A stretch of 47,707 bases of DNA from Aeromonas piscicola. Lineage in GTDB: Bacteria > Pseudomonadota > Gammaproteobacteria > Enterobacterales > Aeromonadaceae. The stretch is from the NCBI RefSeq assembly GCF_000820005.1, contig NZ_CDBL01000052.1:382377-430083 (forward strand). Reading direction: 5' to 3'. Shown here piece by piece: positions 28,696-36,934 of the stretch (its first letter is position 1; the number at the start of each line of letters is the position of its first letter). Both the position numbers and the translations under genes were made by a program. Below the pieces are notes generated by a model. It did not search any database. It saw nothing but the letters and a program-made list of their open reading frames with translations, and was not told the DNA's origin.

Positions 28696-28724
28696 TTGCA
28701 GTGAGGGATGTGATTTCGTACAAT
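28696..28724 (+). promoter_or_regulatory. Promoter of the rpsF-rpsR-rplI operon
   Basis: TTGCAG (28696-28701) and TACAAT (28719-28724) are separated by exactly 17 bases, a near-consensus sigma-70 promoter. It lies about 100 bases before the rpsF start, leaving room for a structured leader. Confidence 0.75.
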
Positions 28725-28768
28725 ACGCCGCCCTAGAAAGCAGCGTCTAAACACACCATACGTTCCTT

Positions 28769-28801
28769 GCCTCCGAGGTCTGGCTGCACCTGGGCGGAGG
28801 C
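28769..28801 (+). promoter_or_regulatory. Leader hairpin of rpsF, candidate S6:S18 autoregulatory element
   Basis: GCCTCCG (28769-28775) pairs with CGGAGGC (28795-28801). Inside, AGGT (28776-28779) pairs with ACCT (28788-28791), leaving GGG unpaired on the 3' side and an 8-base loop. Leaders of rpsF in other bacteria carry a motif bound by the S6:S18 complex, and this structure stands in the same place. Assignment is inference. Confidence 0.5.
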
Positions 28802-28825
28802 TGAATTAATCCGTAAGGAGCTAAA

Positions 28826-29215
28826 ATGCGTCATTACGAAATCGTCTTCATGGTTCATCCGGACCAGAGCGAGCAAGTACCCGGTATGATCGAGCGTTAC
28901 ACCGGTGCTATCACCACCGCGGGTGGTACTATCCATCGCATGGAAGATTGGGGCCGTCGTCAACTGGCTTACCCGATCGACAAGCTGCACAAAGCTCACT
29001 ACGTTCTGATGAACGTGGAAGCAGAGCAAGCCGTTATCGATGAACTGGAAACCAACTTCCGCTTCAACGATGCCGTTATCCGCAACATGATCATGCGCAC
29101 CAAGCACGCCGTGACTGAAGTTTCTCCGATGGCCAAGGCCAAGGAAGAGCGCTTCGTCCGTCGTGACGACGAGCGCCGCGAAGATACTGTTGAAGCAGCG
29201 TCTTCCGAAGAGTAA
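28826..29215 (+). CDS. rpsF: 30S ribosomal protein S6
   Basis: A 129-residue ribosomal protein starting [20 protein letters not shown], with the S6 signature [12 protein letters not shown]. The C-terminus is acidic, ending in SSEE, where RimK adds glutamates in E. coli. S6 binds S18 in the platform of the small subunit. AAGGAG precedes the ATG. Only 30 bases separate it from rpsR, so there is no priB gene between them. Confidence 0.98.
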   Translation: MRHYEIVFMVHPDQSEQVPGMIERYTGAITTAGGTIHRMEDWGRRQLAYPIDKLHKAHYVLMNVEAEQAVIDELETNFRFNDAVIRNMIMRTKHAVTEVSPMAKAKEERFVRRDDERREDTVEAASSEE

Positions 29216-29233
29216 TTCTGGATCACTGAATAG

Positions 29234-29476
<243 letters not shown>

Positions 29477-29525
29477 GAATCGGCCCGGCACTTAAGCCTA
29501 ACTCAACTTCCATAGAGGAAAGGTA

Positions 29526-29972
29526 ATGCAAGTTATCCTGCTCGACAAAATCGCCAAACTGGGCGGTCTGGGTGATCAAGTCGCTGTTAAAGCTGGCTAC
29601 GCCCGTAACTATCTGATTCCGCAAGGCAAAGCCGTTATGGCTACCAAGGCCAACATCGAGACTTTCGATGCTCGCCGTGCTGAACTGGAAGCCAAACTGG
29701 CTGCCGGTAAAGCTGCCGCTGAAGAGCGCGCTGCCAAGCTGGGTGAACTGGCTGCTGTTGTTATCGCCTCCAAAGCTGGCGACGAAGGCAAGCTGTTCGG
29801 TTCCATCGGTACCCGTGACGTGGCTGATGCCATCACTGCTGCCGGCGTTGCTGTTGCCAAGAGCGAGGTCCGCATGGGCAACGTTCTGCGTAACACCGGC
29901 GAGTACGAAGTTGTTGTTCAGCTGCACGCTGACGTTAAAGCAACCGTACAAGTTCAGGTTGTTGCCCTGTAA
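29526..29972 (+). CDS. rplI: 50S ribosomal protein L9
   Basis: A 148-residue protein with two globular domains joined by a long helix. The N-terminal domain reads [18 protein letters not shown] and contains [13 protein letters not shown], the L9 signature. The connecting helix (about 40-75) is alanine/glutamate/lysine-rich. The C-terminal domain has [17 protein letters not shown]9 binds domain V of 23S rRNA. AGAGGAAAGG precedes the ATG and a strong terminator follows. Confidence 0.98.
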   Translation: MQVILLDKIAKLGGLGDQVAVKAGYARNYLIPQGKAVMATKANIETFDARRAELEAKLAAGKAAAEERAAKLGELAAVVIASKAGDEGKLFGSIGTRDVADAITAAGVAVAKSEVRMGNVLRNTGEYEVVVQLHADVKATVQVQVVAL

Positions 29973-29990
29973 TAGCGATTCGCTGTTGCA

Positions 29991-30020
29991 AAAAAACCCG
30001 CGCATTTGCGCGGGTTTTTT
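29991..30020 (+). terminator. Terminator of the rpsF operon
   Basis: Thirteen-base perfect stem, AAAAAACCCGCGC and GCGCGGGTTTTTT, around an ATTT loop, directly followed by more T-rich sequence. Confidence 0.95.
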
Positions 30021-30072
30021 ATTTTGGGATCAAAGGGTAAAGTGAGGTTCTGTTCCTCTGGAGGAGATCCTT

Positions 30073-30816
30073 ATGGCAGCCTGGGTCGAAGGTAGGGTCA
30101 TCGAGCGCATCGAATGGACCCCCACCCTGTTTTCCCTGCGTGTGGAGGCCGAACTCGTCCCCTACAAGGCAGGTCAATTTACCAAGCTGGCCCTCGAGCA
30201 GGGTGAGCGCCGCATCCAGCGGGCCTACTCTTTCGTCAATCCCCCCTCTGCCCCTTACCACGAGTTTTACTTCGTCGAGATCCCGGGCGGTGAACTGACC
30301 CCTTCCCTCGGTTCCCTGCAAACGGGCGACACTCTGCTGGTGCAATCTCAGGCGACCGGCTTTCTGACCCTGGATGAGCTCCCGCCCGGCCGCGATCTCT
30401 GGCTGCTCTCCACAGGTACCGCCATAGGCCCCTTCCTCTCCATGCTGGCGGACGGCGAGGCCTTTGAGCGCTTCGAGAACCTGGTGCTGGTGCACGGGGT
30501 ACGCAAAGGGGAGGAGCTGAGCTACCGAGCGCTTATCGATGGTTTTTCCGAGCGCCACGGCGAGCGCTTTCGCTACGTGTCCTTCGTCAGCCGCGAGGCC
30601 TGGCCCGATGCGATGGAAGGGCGGATCCCGGCGGCCATCGCCAACGGCCAGTTGCAGGAGCGAGTCGGGCTCACATTTTCACCCGAGCTGAGCCAGGTGC
30701 TGATCTGTGGCAATCCGGCCATGGTGAAGGAGACCCAACAGACCTTGCTGGCATTGGGGCTGGCCAAGAACCTGCGGCGAGCGCCGGGCAACATCAGTGC
30801 GGAGAATTACTGGTAG
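30073..30816 (+). CDS. fpr: Ferredoxin/flavodoxin-NADP+ reductase
   Basis: A 247-residue FAD-dependent oxidoreductase. The FAD-binding motif RAYSFVNPP lies near residue 55. The NADP-binding domain contains LLSTGTAIGPFLSML and VLICGNPAMV, and the protein ends in the aromatic pair YW typical of bacterial Fpr. It moves electrons between NADPH and ferredoxin or flavodoxin, with roles in oxidative-stress defence and Fe-S enzyme activation. GGAGG lies upstream of the ATG. Monocistronic between two hairpins. Confidence 0.96.
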   Translation: MAAWVEGRVIERIEWTPTLFSLRVEAELVPYKAGQFTKLALEQGERRIQRAYSFVNPPSAPYHEFYFVEIPGGELTPSLGSLQTGDTLLVQSQATGFLTLDELPPGRDLWLLSTGTAIGPFLSMLADGEAFERFENLVLVHGVRKGEELSYRALIDGFSERHGERFRYVSFVSREAWPDAMEGRIPAAIANGQLQERVGLTFSPELSQVLICGNPAMVKETQQTLLALGLAKNLRRAPGNISAENYW

Positions 30817-30824
30817 CCCAATAA

Positions 30825-30849
30825 ACACAGGGGCCATGGGCCCCTGTGT
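30825..30849. terminator. Hairpin after fpr
   Basis: Eleven-base perfect arms, ACACAGGGGCC and GGCCCCTGTGT, with an ATG loop, starting 8 bases after the fpr stop. No T-run follows. It also lies just past the end of the minus-strand ORF at 30870. Confidence 0.65.
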
Positions 30850-30869
30850 GATGTCTGCTGTGGTTCCGG

Positions 30870-31250
30870 CTAGTTCTTCTTGCCGTTCCCATTCCCGTTG
30901 CTCTTCTGCTTGTTGTGGCCATGACACGGATTGTTGCCACTGTGGATGCTGCGGTTGTAGTGATCGCGATACTTGCCATCCACCTTGTCGCAGTTGAGCT
31001 GGATCCGGCTGTCGCCTATGCCGAGATCCAGGCAGTTGTGCTGCCACCGGTCGTACTCCTTCTGATCCCAGTTGATGTCCAGCTTGATGTCGTCGGTGGC
31101 GAGCTTGATGCCATCGTTATTGTTGGAGGGCTGCGCCGCTTCTGCGGTTCGATGGGCCCGCTTGTCATTGCGTCGAGGCTGGCCGCTTCGGTTCGACCCG
31201 TCATCATGCCGGTGGCGGCTATTTGCCCAATCTGGTCGCAGCCTGTCCAT
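30870..31250 (-). CDS. Hypothetical polar protein, possibly truncated at its N-terminus
   Basis: I do not recognise this protein. It would have 126 residues. The first 47 are low-complexity and rich in Arg, His, Asn and Asp. The middle (IKLDINWDQKEYDRWQHNC, then LGIGDSRIQLNCDKVDGKYR) looks like a folded domain with two cysteines. The tail is Asn/Gly/Lys-rich and ends in GNGNGKKN. No signal peptide is visible at ATG 31250, and the frame upstream is closed by TAA near 31286, so an original N-terminus may have been lost by frameshift. The opposite strand is also open over part of this region. Divergent from the membrane protein gene at 31354. Confidence 0.4.
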   Translation of the reverse strand: MDRLRPDWANSRHRHDDGSNRSGQPRRNDKRAHRTAEAAQPSNNNDGIKLATDDIKLDINWDQKEYDRWQHNCLDLGIGDSRIQLNCDKVDGKYRDHYNRSIHSGNNPCHGHNKQKSNGNGNGKKN

Positions 31251-31292
31251 CCAGGGCAGTATCTGATTGAATTCAAACGATTAGCCTTCATT

Positions 31293-31320
31293 CTGCCGAT
31301 GGGGGGACTATAATCGGCAG
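31293..31320. promoter_or_regulatory. Inverted repeat around a TATAAT box
   Basis: CTGCCGAT (31293-31300) and ATCGGCAG (31313-31320) are perfect inverted arms separated by 12 bases. A consensus TATAAT at 31309-31314 overlaps the spacer and the right arm, 40 bases before the gene at 31354. A repressor binding the repeat would cover the promoter; a hairpin in the transcript is also possible. Confidence 0.45.
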
Positions 31321-31353
31321 CCAACTTTTCCTGCACAGTATCCCCACTTCATC

Positions 31354-32352
31354 ATGAATACACAGGCTTCTGCCATATTGCGCTACCCCAAGGGGTGGTT
31401 CGCTCTGACCACGGTGTACAGTTTTACCGGGTTGGCCATTCTGGCCTCCATCGTCTTCTCCCTGTTGCTGTTTCTCTCCATCGACGACAACCCCCTGATG
31501 AAGTGGCTGTTCGGCGGTCTGGCCATCATCTTCGAGCTGGGCAAGTTCTACGTCTGGTACGAATATGGGGAGTGCAAGGCGCGGCGGGATCTGGGCGGCG
31601 CCTTCTGGTCACTGCTGTTCTACAGCGTGCTGGCCGCCATCTCTATTGGCGGCAGTATCGGCGGTATCAACAGTGCCACCAACACCATACTGAGCCAGCA
31701 AGCGCGTCACGAGCGGGAGCTTGCCCGCTTCGACGAGCAGATCGCCAGCATTGAGCGCCAGATCCAGCTCAACGAGGAGGCGGCCCGCAAGTATATAGAG
31801 ATGGCGCGCATCTCCAGCGGCGTCAGCAGCTTGCAGCAGGCCAACACCAAGCTCAGGTTGAAGCAGGATGAGTTGCGCCAGGAGCGGGACGCCAAGCCGG
31901 TCAACGAGCAGTCCTCCATGCTGGGGCTGATGAGCAGTCTGGCGGACGGGGTGGGCATGAGCATCAGCCAGGTGCAGTTCCTGCTGGTCTGCTTCCTCTC
32001 GGTGCTGCTGGATGTGTTTGGCGCCTTCTTCGTCAGCCTGATCGGCGAGGAGAACCGCTTTCGCCGCAGGTGGCTGTGGCAGCAGGCGCGGGAGCAGGCC
32101 GCGGCGCGGCAGGCAGCGTCAGCGGCCAATGTGCCCCCGCTGGTGAGCAAGCCGGAACCCGAGCCCGCTGTGGTGGCCCAGGTGCGCTCCGTGCTGGAGA
32201 GCGGCGAGCTCAAATGCAGCAAGCGCGGGGTAGCCGAGGCGTTGTCGCTGTCGCTGGAAGAGGTGGACAGGATATTCCAGCATCTGCTGGCTCAGGGGGT
32301 GCTGGGGCAGGGCAGCAATCGCCACTACCACCTCAGCGCACAAGCGGGTTGA
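31354..32352 (+). CDS. Membrane protein with coiled coil and possible C-terminal winged helix
   Basis: A 332-residue protein of unknown function. Three hydrophobic segments lie near residues 14-43, 50-70 and 83-105. A charged coiled coil follows (about 110-190, with repeated Glu/Arg/Gln), then a further hydrophobic segment (about 203-226). The next 40 residues are basic and alanine-rich (RRRWLWQQAREQAAARQAA). The C-terminal 60 residues (VRSVLESGELKCSKRGVAEA, then SLEEVDRIFQHLLAQGVLG) look like a small winged-helix domain. This is an unusual layout: membrane anchors around a coiled coil with a putative nucleic-acid-binding tail on the cytosolic side. Codon use matches the flanks. A terminator follows. 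Domain calls are by eye. Confidence 0.75.
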   Translation: MNTQASAILRYPKGWFALTTVYSFTGLAILASIVFSLLLFLSIDDNPLMKWLFGGLAIIFELGKFYVWYEYGECKARRDLGGAFWSLLFYSVLAAISIGGSIGGINSATNTILSQQARHERELARFDEQIASIERQIQLNEEAARKYIEMARISSGVSSLQQANTKLRLKQDELRQERDAKPVNEQSSMLGLMSSLADGVGMSISQVQFLLVCFLSVLLDVFGAFFVSLIGEENRFRRRWLWQQAREQAAARQAASAANVPPLVSKPEPEPAVVAQVRSVLESGELKCSKRGVAEALSLSLEEVDRIFQHLLAQGVLGQGSNRHYHLSAQAG

Positions 32353-32358
32353 TGATCT

Positions 32359-32381
32359 GGCCACCTCGGGGTGGCCTTTTT
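32359..32381 (+). terminator. Terminator after the membrane/coiled-coil gene
   Basis: Stem GGCCACC and GGTGGCC, loop TCGG, followed by TTTTT. It starts just after the stop codon at 32352. Confidence 0.85.
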
Positions 32382-32399
32382 ATTGCCGCGTGGGCGGCG

Positions 32400-32567
32400 C
32401 TAATGAGTCAGCACCATCATCAGGCTGAGGAAGGCGGCCAGCCCCCCACCTATGCCGATGATCCAGTAAAACCCCTTGGCCCCCTGTTTGAGCGGGATGC
32501 GGAAGTAGAGCAGCAGTGCCCACCACCCCAACGCCAGCAACAGAGGAATAAGAAACATTCGAGCCAT
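32400..32567 (-). CDS. Small membrane protein (55 residues), unknown function
   Basis: A 55-residue protein with two hydrophobic helices: FLIPLLLALGWWALLLYF (about 5-22) and GFYWIIGIGGGLAAFLSLMM (about 32-51), joined by a short basic loop (RIPLKQGAKG). I chose the start at 32567 because GAGGA lies about five bases upstream and the hydrophobic helix then begins at once; the frame is open to 32603. It is divergent from the oxidoreductase gene. No family recognised. Confidence 0.65.
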   Translation of the reverse strand: MARMFLIPLLLALGWWALLLYFRIPLKQGAKGFYWIIGIGGGLAAFLSLMMVLTH

Positions 32568-32623
32568 GGTGTCCTCGCTGTTATTCTGTTGACCCTTGAT
32601 CAATCAACAGGATGGATTGTGCA

Positions 32624-33601
32624 ATGACGCAGCTACAGATTACCGCATTCGGCGACCCCTCGGTACTCAAGCTCAACCCTTCCCTCGATAAGGTGCCTGC
32701 CGATGGCGAAGTGCGGGTGCGCATCTGCTTTGCGGGAGTCAATCCCATCGATGCCAAGACCCGGGCCGGCCTCGGCTGGGCGGCGGCCCAGAACAAGGAC
32801 AAGCTGCCCTGGACGCCCGGCTATGATGTGGCTGGCGTAATTGAGAAGGTGGGCCCTGGTGTCACGACGCTGGCAGAGGGAGATCAAGTGTGCGGCATGG
32901 TGGGCTTTCCGCTGACGGGTGGCGCCTATGCCGACAGCACTGTGGTGAACGAAGAGGCGCTGGTCAAGCTCGATGGCATCAGCCTCAAGCAGGGCGCAGC
33001 CCTGCCGCTGGCCGGTCTCACCGCCTGGCAGGGGCTGTTTGAACATGGCGCCCTCGAGGCCGGTCAGCGGGTGCTGATCCTGGCCGGTGCCGGCGGGGTT
33101 GGCCATCTGGCGGTGCAGTTTGCCAGCGCTTACGGCGCCGAGGTGGTCGCCACGGCCAGCCGTGACAATCACGGTTTTCTCCATGGCCTGGGGGCCGATC
33201 ATCTTGTGGATTACCACGACGGCGACTGGGTCGCGCAGATCCTGGCCCAGGGTGGGCAGGTCGATCTGGTGCTGGATCTGGTGGGCGGCGAGAGCGGCAA
33301 GGCGGCGCTGGCTTGCGTCAAGCCCGGTGGCCGCCTGGTGACTGTGCCCACCATCACGGCCCAGCAGATCAAGGATGCGGCTGATGATGCCGGCATAGAG
33401 GTGTTCGGCATGCTGGTACACCCCGACAGCAAACAGCTGGCCCAGATGCTGATCCTGCTGCGCCAGGGGGATGTGCACATCACGGTCGGTGGCGAGTTTG
33501 CCCTGGCCGAAGGGGCACTGGCCCATCAGGCCATCGAACAGGGCCATGTACGTGGCAAGCTGGTGCTGCGCATGCCTGCCGCCGATGGCCTGCCCGGATG
33601 A
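32624..33601 (+). CDS. Quinone-oxidoreductase-like (zinc-independent MDR) enzyme
   Basis: A 325-residue medium-chain dehydrogenase/reductase of the QOR type. The N-terminal GroES-like domain shows GVNPIDAKTRAG and PGYDVAGVIEKVGPGV. The NADPH-binding Rossmann motif is AGAGGVGHLAVQFA. The catalytic zinc cysteines and histidine of alcohol dehydrogenases are absent, so reduction of quinones or enones by NADPH is likely. I chose ATG 32624, with AGGATGG about eight bases upstream; ATG 32612 is in frame but lacks spacing. The stop overlaps the yqaA start (ATGA). Confidence 0.88.
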   Translation: MTQLQITAFGDPSVLKLNPSLDKVPADGEVRVRICFAGVNPIDAKTRAGLGWAAAQNKDKLPWTPGYDVAGVIEKVGPGVTTLAEGDQVCGMVGFPLTGGAYADSTVVNEEALVKLDGISLKQGAALPLAGLTAWQGLFEHGALEAGQRVLILAGAGGVGHLAVQFASAYGAEVVATASRDNHGFLHGLGADHLVDYHDGDWVAQILAQGGQVDLVLDLVGGESGKAALACVKPGGRLVTVPTITAQQIKDAADDAGIEVFGMLVHPDSKQLAQMLILLRQGDVHITVGGEFALAEGALAHQAIEQGHVRGKLVLRMPAADGLPG

Positions 33602-34035
33602 ATGGCATTGCCGAGATGGGGCTGGGCTGGCTGTTTCTGAGCGCCTTTACCTCCGCCACCCTGCTGCCCGGCAGCTCCGAAGTGCTGCTGGGCGCCATGG
33701 CGGCCAAGGGGGAGTGGAGCATGACCAGCCTGCTGCTGTGGGCGACGCTTGGCAATACCCTCGGCTCCATGACCACCTGGTGGCTCGGCTGGCTCGCCAC
33801 CTTCAAGAAAAAACCGGAAGATTTTCAAGGCCGTGGGGAACAAAAAGCCCTCGGCTGGCTCAAACAACATGGTCACTGGTGTCTGCTGCTGGCCTGGACG
33901 CCTGTGGTCGGTGATGGCCTCTGTCTGCTGGCCGGTTGGCTGCGTCTCTCCTTCTGGCGCTCTCTCATCCTGATCGGGCTCGGCAAATTATTGCGTTATG
34001 CCCTGGTTTTTCTGTTGGCCAGTCACATTTTCTAG
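33598..34035 (+). CDS. yqaA: YqaA-family (DedA/SNARE-associated-like) inner-membrane protein
   Basis: A 145-residue membrane protein. The N-terminal FLSAFTSATLLPGSSEVLL and the central NTLGSMTTWWLGW match E. coli YqaA, a small relative of DedA proteins. A loop with FKKKPEDFQGRGEQKAL separates it from two more hydrophobic segments, LLLAWTPVVGDGLCLLAGWL and the C-terminal helix. The family has been tied to membrane lipid handling, but YqaA itself is uncharacterised. It overlaps the oxidoreductase gene by four bases. The M16 protease gene starts 26 bases after its stop. Confidence 0.88.
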   Translation: MNGIAEMGLGWLFLSAFTSATLLPGSSEVLLGAMAAKGEWSMTSLLLWATLGNTLGSMTTWWLGWLATFKKKPEDFQGRGEQKALGWLKQHGHWCLLLAWTPVVGDGLCLLAGWLRLSFWRSLILIGLGKLLRYALVFLLASHIF

Positions 34036-34061
34036 CCCCTTTCTTCACTCACGAGGTAACC

Positions 34062-36875
34062 GTGAACAAACTCATTCCATTAAGTATTCTTCTGGGCTTC
34101 ACCCTGCCCGTGCTGGCTGCCCCCACCCTGGTGTCGGAGCAGGTCAAGGAAGAGGGCAAGCTCGGCATTCCTTACCAGATGTACAAGCTGGACAACGGTC
34201 TGACCGTGATCCTGGCGCCCGACAAGTCAGATCCCCTGGTACACCTCGACGTCACCTATCACGTGGGCTCGGCCCGCGAGCAGGTGGGCAAGTCCGGGTT
34301 TGCCCACTTCTTCGAACACATGATGTTCCAGGGCTCAAAACACGTTGGCGATCAGGAGCATATGCGGATCATCAACGAGGCGGGTGGCGACATGAACGGC
34401 ACCACCAACAAGGATCGCACCAATTACTACGAGACTGTGCCGGCCAATCAGCTGGAGAAGGTGCTCTGGCTGGAGGCGGATCGCATGGGCTTCCTGCTCG
34501 ATGCGGTCAGCCAGAAGAAGTTCGAGATCCAGCGTGCCACCGTCAAGAACGAGCGCGCCCAGCGCATCGACAACCAGCCCTATGGTCTGGTGAGCGAGAA
34601 GGTGGGGGAGGCGCTCTATCCGCGCACCCATCCCTACTCCTGGCAGCCCATCGGCTATGTGGAGGATTTGGACCGGGTCGGGGTGGATGACCTCAAGCAG
34701 TTCTTCCTGCGCTGGTACGGCCCGAACAACGCCACCCTGACCCTGGGCGGCGACTTCGATACCCAACAGGCGCTGGCCTGGATCGAGCAGTACTTCGGTT
34801 CCATCCCGCGCGGTCCTGACGTGGCCGAGCCGACCCCGGAGCCGGTGAGCCTGCCCGAGACCCGCTACGTGACGCTGGAGGACAAGGTCCATCTGCCGCT
34901 GCTCTACATCAGCTACCCGACCGTCGCCCTTGGCGATCCGCAGGAGCCGGCGCTGGACATGTTTGCCGACGTGCTCGGCGGCTCCGCCAGCTCCATGCTC
35001 TACCAGTCGCTGGTCAAAACCGGCAAGGCCATAGACGTGGGGGCCTCTCACTACTGCGAGGAGCTGGCCTGCACCCTGACCGTCTACGCTTACCCCAACC
35101 CGGCGGTGGATGGCAGCCTCAAGACCCTCAAGGGGGAAGTGGACAAGGTGATCGGCGAGTTTGCCGGTCGCGGCCTCAAGCCGGAGGATCTGGAAAAGGC
35201 CATCAGCAGCTATCGCGCCTCGGCTATCTGGGGGCTCGACAGCGTCTCCGGCAAGGTGAGCCAGCTCGCCATGGGCCAGGTGTTTGCCCAGGATCCCAAC
35301 TATGTGTTCAAGAGCCTGGATGCCATCGGCAAGGTGACACCTGAGCAGGTCAAGGCGGCCTATGACAAGTTCATCGTGGACAAGCCGGCCGTGGTGCTGA
35401 GCGTGGTGCCCAAGGGCAAGACGGATTGGCAGGTGACCAAGCCGAACTTTACCCCCGCCAAGCGCGAGCTGCCCGATTACAGCCAGCATGGAGAGCCGCT
35501 GGCACTGCGCCCGGTCAAGGACAACTTCGATCGCAGCGTGCAGCCCAAGGCGGCGGATGCAGTCAGCGTCAAGGTGCCCGCCATCTGGCACGGCAAACTC
35601 GACAAGGGGATAGAGATCATCGGCACCCAGAGTGACGAGATCCCGGCCGTTTCCATCATGATCGCCCTGCCGGGCGGCATGCGGGCCGAAGGCAAGGGGG
35701 AGCTGGGGCTCGCCAGCCTCACCGCCAGCGTGATGGGACAGGGCTCGGTACGCCTGACCGAGGCCCAGCTCAGCGACGAGTTGCAAAAGCTCGGCTCCAG
35801 CGTCAGCGTCTCCAGTGCCCAGTACAGCAACCTGGTCACCATCAGCAGCCTGACCGACAAGCTGCCCCAGACCCTGGCGCTGGTGCGCGAGGTGTTCGAG
35901 CGGCCCGGCATGCGGGAGGCGGACTTCGAGCGGGTCAAGGCGCAGATGCTGCAAGGCATGAAGCAGAGCGAACAGCAGCCGGAGTGGCTGGCAGGCCAGG
36001 CGTTCCGCGAGCTGGTCTATGGCAAGCAGAACCGCCTCGGCCAACCGGGTGACGGTGTGCTGGCCGACGTCGAGAAGCTGACCCTGGCGGACGTGAAGCG
36101 CTTCTATCAGAACTACTACAACCCGACCAACGCCAAGGTGGTGGTAGTCGGGGATGTAGCTCAGCAGCAGGTGGAGGATCAACTCGGTTTCCTGACCCAG
36201 TGGAAGGGCGCCACGCCGGTACTCGGCAGCCTCAAGCCCAAGGGGGAGCAGGCCAAGCCAGGCATCTATCTGGTGGACAAGCCGGGGGCGCCCCAGTCGG
36301 TGATCCGCATCGGTCGTCGCGCCATGGCGTTTGATACCACGGGGGATTACTTCACCGCCGGGCTGATGAACTTCAACCTGGGGGGCAACTTCAACAGCCG
36401 CATCAACCTCAACCTGCGGGAAGACAAGGGCTACACCTACGGTGCCAGCTCGGGCTTCTCCGCCAATCGCGAGGTGGGCACCTTCGCCACCGGCGCCAAT
36501 GTGCGGGCCGATGCGACCGTGGATGCCATTCGTCAGTTCCTCAAAGAGATGGACAGCTACCGCGCGACCGGTCCGACCCCGGTGGAGCTGGCCTACATGC
36601 GCAGCGCCGTCTCCCAGCAGGATGCGCTCTCCTACGAAACCCTGGGCCAGAAGGCAGGCTTCCTGCTGCAGATGATCATGTATGACCTGAAGCCGGACTA
36701 TGTGCAGGCCCAGAACCAGCTGATCAAAACGGTGTCACCCGAGGTGCTCAAAGCCAGTGCCGCCCGTTGGCTCGATCCGGCCGACATGGTGATTGTGGTG
36801 GTGGGTGACAAGCAAAAGCTTGAAAAACCCCTGAAGGAGCTTCATCTTCCCATCTATCCGCTGCAGCTGCCCTGA
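34062..36875 (+). CDS. Secreted M16-family zinc metallopeptidase (pitrilysin-like)
   Basis: A 937-residue protein with a signal peptide (MNKLIPLSILLGFTLPVLA). It holds two tandem M16 modules. The N-terminal module is catalytic, with the inverted zinc motif HFFEH (His82, Glu85, His86) and a distal Glu near residue 164 in VKNERAQR. The second module (from about 500) lacks the motif and acts as the partner half. GxTYGASSGF near residue 795 is the substrate-binding R/Y region of the family. Start is GTG 34062 with ACGAGG upstream; the open frame extends to 33936 but that overlaps yqaA. Probably periplasmic peptide degradation. Confidence 0.9.
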   Translation: MNKLIPLSILLGFTLPVLAAPTLVSEQVKEEGKLGIPYQMYKLDNGLTVILAPDKSDPLVHLDVTYHVGSAREQVGKSGFAHFFEHMMFQGSKHVGDQEHMRIINEAGGDMNGTTNKDRTNYYETVPANQLEKVLWLEADRMGFLLDAVSQKKFEIQRATVKNERAQRIDNQPYGLVSEKVGEALYPRTHPYSWQPIGYVEDLDRVGVDDLKQFFLRWYGPNNATLTLGGDFDTQQALAWIEQYFGSIPRGPDVAEPTPEPVSLPETRYVTLEDKVHLPLLYISYPTVALGDPQEPALDMFADVLGGSASSMLYQSLVKTGKAIDVGASHYCEELACTLTVYAYPNPAVDGSLKTLKGEVDKVIGEFAGRGLKPEDLEKAISSYRASAIWGLDSVSGKVSQLAMGQVFAQDPNYVFKSLDAIGKVTPEQVKAAYDKFIVDKPAVVLSVVPKGKTDWQVTKPNFTPAKRELPDYSQHGEPLALRPVKDNFDRSVQPKAADAVSVKVPAIWHGKLDKGIEIIGTQSDEIPAVSIMIALPGGMRAEGKGELGLASLTASVMGQGSVRLTEAQLSDELQKLGSSVSVSSAQYSNLVTISSLTDKLPQTLALVREVFERPGMREADFERVKAQMLQGMKQSEQQPEWLAGQAFRELVYGKQNRLGQPGDGVLADVEKLTLADVKRFYQNYYNPTNAKVVVVGDVAQQQVEDQLGFLTQWKGATPVLGSLKPKGEQAKPGIYLVDKPGAPQSVIRIGRRAMAFDTTGDYFTAGLMNFNLGGNFNSRINLNLREDKGYTYGASSGFSANREVGTFATGANVRADATVDAIRQFLKEMDSYRATGPTPVELAYMRSAVSQQDALSYETLGQKAGFLLQMIMYDLKPDYVQAQNQLIKTVSPEVLKASAARWLDPADMVIVVVGDKQKLEKPLKELHLPIYPLQLP

Positions 36876-36934
36876 GGGCGCTTCATAAAAATAGTGTCGC
36901 CCCCCTGAGGGGCGGCCACACATGAGCCGTGAAT

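Noticed and set aside
30915..31313. Plus-strand hydrophobic open frame opposite the unrecognised polar ORF
   Set aside because: Hydrophobicity arises from Asp/Asn codons read in reverse; no ribosome-binding site; the minus-strand frame looks more protein-like, although that call is itself weak.
34335..36182. 615-residue antisense open frame opposite the M16 protease gene
   Set aside because: Shadow frame; the protease has signal peptide and catalytic motif on the plus strand.
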